Shown here one piece after another: positions 13,116 through 15,776 of a stretch of 15,776 nucleotides of DNA. Both the position numbers and the translations under genes were made by a program. The notes below the pieces were generated by a model that was not told the DNA's origin, did not search any database, and saw only the letters and a program-made list of their open reading frames with translations. Source of the DNA: Streptosporangiaceae bacterium (GTDB lineage Bacteria; Actinomycetota; Actinomycetes; Streptosporangiales; Streptosporangiaceae); assembly GCA_030045295.1 (NCBI GenBank), contig JASIGD010000336.1:1-15776 (forward strand). The letters run 5' to 3'. Position 1 is the first letter of the stretch. The number at the start of each line of letters is the position of its first letter.

Positions 13116-13155
13116 TAAAGCGGCAGCTCAGGATGCTTAAATTGCGCGCTTTATG
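13114..13155 (+). terminator. Hairpin immediately after the tRNA CCA
   Basis: CATAAAGCG (13114-13122) and CGCTTTATG (13147-13155) are a perfect 9-bp inverted repeat with a 24-nt loop. It starts within the CCA end and is unusually AT-rich for this DNA. The position fits the native terminator of the original tRNA-Thr gene. Confidence 0.5.
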
Positions 13156-13555
13156 ATCGCTGGCCCTCGGTCCGTGGACCGGGTGACCCGATTCGCGAAA
13201 GCGGCAAGAGCGGCAATTCCGGTCGCCAGGGAGCCGGCCGCCCTGGAACGCAGAGCAGAGGATTCGACGATCATCTGCGCCGGGTGCGGCTCCTCGACAG
13301 CGGGCTGTCAGCCGCGAGATCGTCGGGGTCTCGGCTGCGGGGATGGCCGCGGACCCCGGGCCGCCGGCTGGTTACGGGGGTTGCCCTTGCGGGGGGTGCC
13401 GGGGTTGCGGCGCTCTGGGCCGGGCATCAGCAAGCGGTTCAATGCGCCGGCCTGCAGTGAGGATCTACCTCGCGCCAAGCACACGGGGCTGGGTTCGTCC
13501 CGGATGGCAAGCGGGCATCAGGGGAAGGGAGACCGAATCGAGCGAGGGTGGCGGG
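13156..13555. other. 400-nt region between tRNA scar and aldo/keto reductase, no recognised gene
   Basis: No supported gene. One plus-strand frame (about 13250-13460) ends with a hydrophobic stretch RRLVTGVALAGGAGVAALWA before a TGA near 13460. It has no good start codon or ribosome binding site and I do not recognise it. It may be the end of a lost membrane gene. The region should also contain the promoter for the reductase gene, which I could not locate. Confidence 0.35.
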
Positions 13556-14362
13556 ATGGAGAACCGGAGCCTAGGCCGGGGCCGGGTCGGCGTGCCGGTC
13601 GTCGGGCTGGGCACCTGGCGTCGGCTGGAGGCCGCTGCCGCGGCTGGCCGGGACCACGCGCTCATCGAGGCCGCCCTCGCGGCTGGTATCCGGGTCATCG
13701 ACACCTCCCCCATGTACGGGGCCGCCGAGCGGCTGCTGGCGGACGAGGTGGACGGCCACCGCGGGCAGGTCTTCATCGCGGACAAGATCTGGACCCCGTC
13801 GGCGGCGGAGGGCGCGGCGCAGCTGTCCCGCGCGGCGGGCTGGTACGGCGGCCGGGTCGACCTGATGCAGATCCACAACCTGGTGGCCTGGTCGGCGCAC
13901 CTGCCGATGCTCGAGGCGGCCCGGGACCGGGGGCTGGTCGGCCTGATCGGAGCTACCCACTACTCCCCGGCCGCGTTCGGTGAGCTCGCCGAGGTCATGG
14001 GCACCGGCCGCATCGACACCGTCCAGGTGCCCTACAACCCGGCCCACCGGGAGGTCGAGAGCACCATCTTGCCGCTGGCCGACGACCTCGGACTCGGCGT
14101 CCTGCTCATGCGTCCGCTCGGCGAGGGGCAGCTCATGCGCCGACCGCCCAGCCCGGTCGAGCTCGCGCCGCTGCGTCCCTTCGGCATCACGACCTGGAGC
14201 CAGGCCCTGATCAAGTGGGGCCTGAGCGATCCGCGGGTGCACGTTTCCCTGACCGCCACCGCCCAGCCCGGCCGACTCACCGAGAATGCCGCCGCAGGAT
14301 CGCCGCCGTGGTTCGGGCCGGACGAGCGGGCCTACGTGCTGCGCCTGATCGCAACGCACTAA
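13556..14362 (+). CDS. Aldo/keto reductase family oxidoreductase
   Basis: A 268-residue protein with the aldo/keto reductase barrel, expected to reduce carbonyl compounds with NADPH in the cytoplasm. The catalytic tetrad is visible: Asp 49 and Tyr 54 in VIDTSPMYGAAERLL, Lys 77 in FIADKIW and His 107 in DLMQIHNLV. Strand-loop motifs follow as expected: GLIGATHYSPAAF, DTVQVPYNPAHREVE, GVLLMRPLGEG and, near the end, QALIKWGLSDPRVHVSLTAT. I start it at ATG 13556 with GAGGGTGGCGG upstream, because family members begin with a strand like RSLGRGRVGVPVVGLGTW. The frame is open further upstream, but those residues are Cys/Gly/Pro-rich and unlikely to be translated. It is somewhat short but complete. 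The substrate is unknown. It stands alone, just right of the tRNA scar. Confidence 0.9.
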   Translation: MENRSLGRGRVGVPVVGLGTWRRLEAAAAAGRDHALIEAALAAGIRVIDTSPMYGAAERLLADEVDGHRGQVFIADKIWTPSAAEGAAQLSRAAGWYGGRVDLMQIHNLVAWSAHLPMLEAARDRGLVGLIGATHYSPAAFGELAEVMGTGRIDTVQVPYNPAHREVESTILPLADDLGLGVLLMRPLGEGQLMRRPPSPVELAPLRPFGITTWSQALIKWGLSDPRVHVSLTATAQPGRLTENAAAGSPPWFGPDERAYVLRLIATH

Positions 14363-14741
14363 CCAGCTGGGCCACAGCATGCTCAGATCGCGTTTCTCGC
14401 CGCCGCGTAGCGGCAGGAACGGCACATTGTCATTGGCTCGAACAATTTCTGCCGATTCTGTGCGGACGACGGTCAGCTATCCGTGGGCTACGAGCGCGTA
14501 CAGATCGTCTGGTTCGGTGTCTGCGGTTGCCTCGCAGAACGCTTCAGGCGGCTTGGCTGTTCAGTCCTGTGGATCGGATGGATGGGGGAGCGGTCTGCAA
14601 GACGGTCGGCTTTCAGTTCGGCGTTTTCTGCTTCGGCGCTTGCTTGTAACGTGTCGGTCTGAAGGTTCAGTCGCCGGGGTGGCAGCGCCGAAGCAGTTTC
14701 CGTCGCTGCTTTGTTTTCCTGCAGACGATGTCCGGCGGCCT
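14363..14741. other. 379-nt convergent intergenic region, AT-richer than its surroundings
   Basis: This lies between the ends of two convergent genes. It has visibly more A and T than the neighbouring coding DNA, and its open frames lack coding character. It contains a small hairpin GCCGC-gta-GCGGC about 40 nt after the reductase stop and a 13-bp inverted repeat near 14628-14696. I see no tRNA or recognisable small RNA. Confidence 0.45.
14628..14696. terminator. 13-bp inverted repeat between convergent genes
   Basis: CTGCTTCGGCGCT (14628-14640) and AGCGCCGAAGCAG (14684-14696) are perfect reverse complements, separated by 43 nt. TTTT precedes the left arm and TTT follows the right arm, so a transcript from the left would end in a stem and a few Us. 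It lies 46 nt beyond the hydrolase stop and 266 nt beyond the reductase stop, consistent with a bidirectional terminator. The long loop is unusual. Confidence 0.45.
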
Positions 14742-15776
14742 TCAGTGCGCCGGTGCGGGTGACGCGGGACGGGTGAGGTCGAGGACGTCCTCAAGCCAGT
14801 CGAAGACCCTTTCGTCGCGGAGTCCCGTCGCGGCCGGCTCGCAGTGCCAGTCCGCGCCTTCGGCTCGCGTGAACCGGATGCGCGTCGAGCCGGAAACGCC
14901 GTGGTGGAGCTCGTCGGACTGGCCGGGCCAGAATTGCTCGTGATCGGGGTCGGTGATGAGCAGTGGGCAGGTGATGTGGCTCATCGTGTCGGCGTCGAGG
15001 TGCATCGCTCGTGCCGCGATGAACGCCTCGTACGGGGAATCGGTGCCGTATGGCGCCATCCGCCAGCGCAGCTCGGCGAGCTCGGCCGGCTTGTCCTGAT
15101 AGCCGGCCGCGAGGTACTCGTCGAAGGTGGCCTTGTTCTTGTTATCCAGGAGCTCGACCATGGCATCGGGTAGGTGCGCCTCCCAGGAGTCGGCGACCCG
15201 CACGACGCCCGGGTCGGCCACGGCGGCCGCGATGCGCTTCTCGAACGCGACGGCACGGGGCACCCAGTACCCGGCCTGGCTCACGCCGTGCAGCACGATC
15301 GCATCGGCGTCGACGTCCGTACGCGCCGTGAGCCAGTCCACCACCGGCGTGATCACGGCCTCCCAATCGGGCCGGAAGTACAGCTTCTGGCGGTGCAGCG
15401 CGGCGTTTTGGCCGGGGCCGTCGAACGTGAGAGCGTTCCAGCCTCGTTCGACGGCGGCGGCCGCCCCGTACTTCACCATGTCGGTGACCGGGCCATCGCT
15501 GCCGTTGTTCAAGATGATGGTCGGACGGGGGCCTGCATCTGTCGCGCTGCCGCTTCGGGGGTGGAAGAAGTACCCGTGCAGCACCGTCCCGTCGTAGGGG
15601 ATCTCGATCCGCTCGACCGGCGGATCGAACAGGTCGACGGCGGCGTCCCATGCATCGCGGTGCTTCTCCCACAGCGTGGTGAAGCGACTCGGGTCCTCGG
15701 AGCCGGGTGAGGCCGCAGAGGCGGTGGCAAAGTAGCTGCTGGCACGGAGGTACGCCGACCGCGCGCTCGTGAGGTG
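14742..15776 (-). CDS. Alpha/beta-hydrolase (prolyl-oligopeptidase/esterase-like), 5' partial
   Basis: 344 residues in one frame, open at the right edge, so the N-terminus lies outside. A helical cap (SRFTTLWEKHRDAWDAAVDL) leads into the hydrolase fold: IPYDGTVLHGYFF, then PTIILNNGSDGP (oxyanion region) and WNALTFDGPGQN. The nucleophile elbow is GVSQAGYWVPRA (Gly-x-Ser-x-Gly). The probable acid is an Asp in LLITDPDHEQFWPG and the base is His in GADWHCEPAA, so the triad looks complete. Relatives are actinobacterial serine hydrolases near the dipeptidyl-peptidase and 2,6-dihydropseudooxynicotine-hydrolase groups. The actual substrate is unknown. It converges on the aldo/keto reductase gene with an inverted repeat between them. 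Confidence 0.87.
   Translation of the reverse strand, partial: HLTSARSAYLRASSYFATASAASPGSEDPSRFTTLWEKHRDAWDAAVDLFDPPVERIEIPYDGTVLHGYFFHPRSGSATDAGPRPTIILNNGSDGPVTDMVKYGAAAAVERGWNALTFDGPGQNAALHRQKLYFRPDWEAVITPVVDWLTARTDVDADAIVLHGVSQAGYWVPRAVAFEKRIAAAVADPGVVRVADSWEAHLPDAMVELLDNKNKATFDEYLAAGYQDKPAELAELRWRMAPYGTDSPYEAFIAARAMHLDADTMSHITCPLLITDPDHEQFWPGQSDELHHGVSGSTRIRFTRAEGADWHCEPAATGLRDERVFDWLEDVLDLTRPASPAPAH

Noticed and set aside
13153..13983. 276-codon plus-strand frame overlapping the aldo/keto reductase
   Set aside because: The part overlapping the reductase is Gly/Arg/Pro-rich shadow, and the upstream part is Cys/Gly-rich with no recognisable domain.
14580..14625. Possible tRNA-like segment around GGTCTGCAAGAC, suggesting a Cys anticodon
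   Set aside because: The anticodon-stem bases do not pair, and no T arm, D arm or acceptor stem can be formed.
1..15776. CRISPR array, toxin-antitoxin pair, restriction or other defence system
   Set aside because: No regular spaced repeats and no recognisable nuclease, methyltransferase or toxin-antitoxin pair; the P-loop kinase alone, with no antitoxin partner, is not enough.

Overview
The window is about 15.8 kb of high-GC DNA with strong third-position GC bias. Its protein families point to an Actinomycetota chromosome: an actinobacterial PspA, a DrrA/DrrB-type ABC exporter, a FadD15-like acyl-CoA ligase, a dodecin close to M. tuberculosis Rv0379, a YVTN/YncE propeller fragment and an IS1182-type transposase. 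A Streptosporangiales-like soil actinomycete is plausible, but genus and order cannot be fixed from the sequence.

The left third (1-3200) is a gene graveyard. A dhaL fragment (-) meets, head to head, a frameshifted fragment resembling a V-type ATPase peripheral-stalk subunit (+). A PspA/IM30 gene (+) has lost its own stop and reads into the antisense of a decayed IS1182 transposase (-). An unrecognised hypothetical gene (-) and a piece of a YVTN beta-propeller (+) follow.

The middle (3100-9900) holds mostly intact genes. An ABC-2 exporter pair (ATPase then permease, -) may be followed by a 45-residue single-span membrane peptide. Upstream lies a broken phosphoribosyltransferase gene (-), then a long-chain acyl-CoA ligase (-) and, 99 nt upstream of it, a calcium-dodecin-like gene (-). 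A 394-residue multi-span membrane protein (+) reads away from the dodecin across a 673-nt gap.

The region 9900-13115 contains a P-loop kinase-like gene with a degenerate C-terminus (-), a 32-bp perfect palindrome beside a second hairpin, and a compact MFS exporter (-)/AraC regulator (+) divergon. It ends at the 3' half of a tRNA-Thr(CGT), anticodon loop through CCA, without a matching 5' half. This is best read as the attachment-site scar of an integrative element. By the usual geometry, the sequence to its left would be element or island DNA, and the sequence to its right the original chromosomal flank, starting with what looks like the tRNA's own terminator hairpin.

Right of the tRNA scar are an intact aldo/keto reductase (+), a 379-nt spacer with a 13-bp inverted repeat, and an alpha/beta hydrolase (-) open at the right edge. 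I found no CRISPR array, rRNA, integrase or recognisable defence system. The most interesting points are the tRNA att scar, the long palindrome, the pspA/IS read-through and the density of broken genes.
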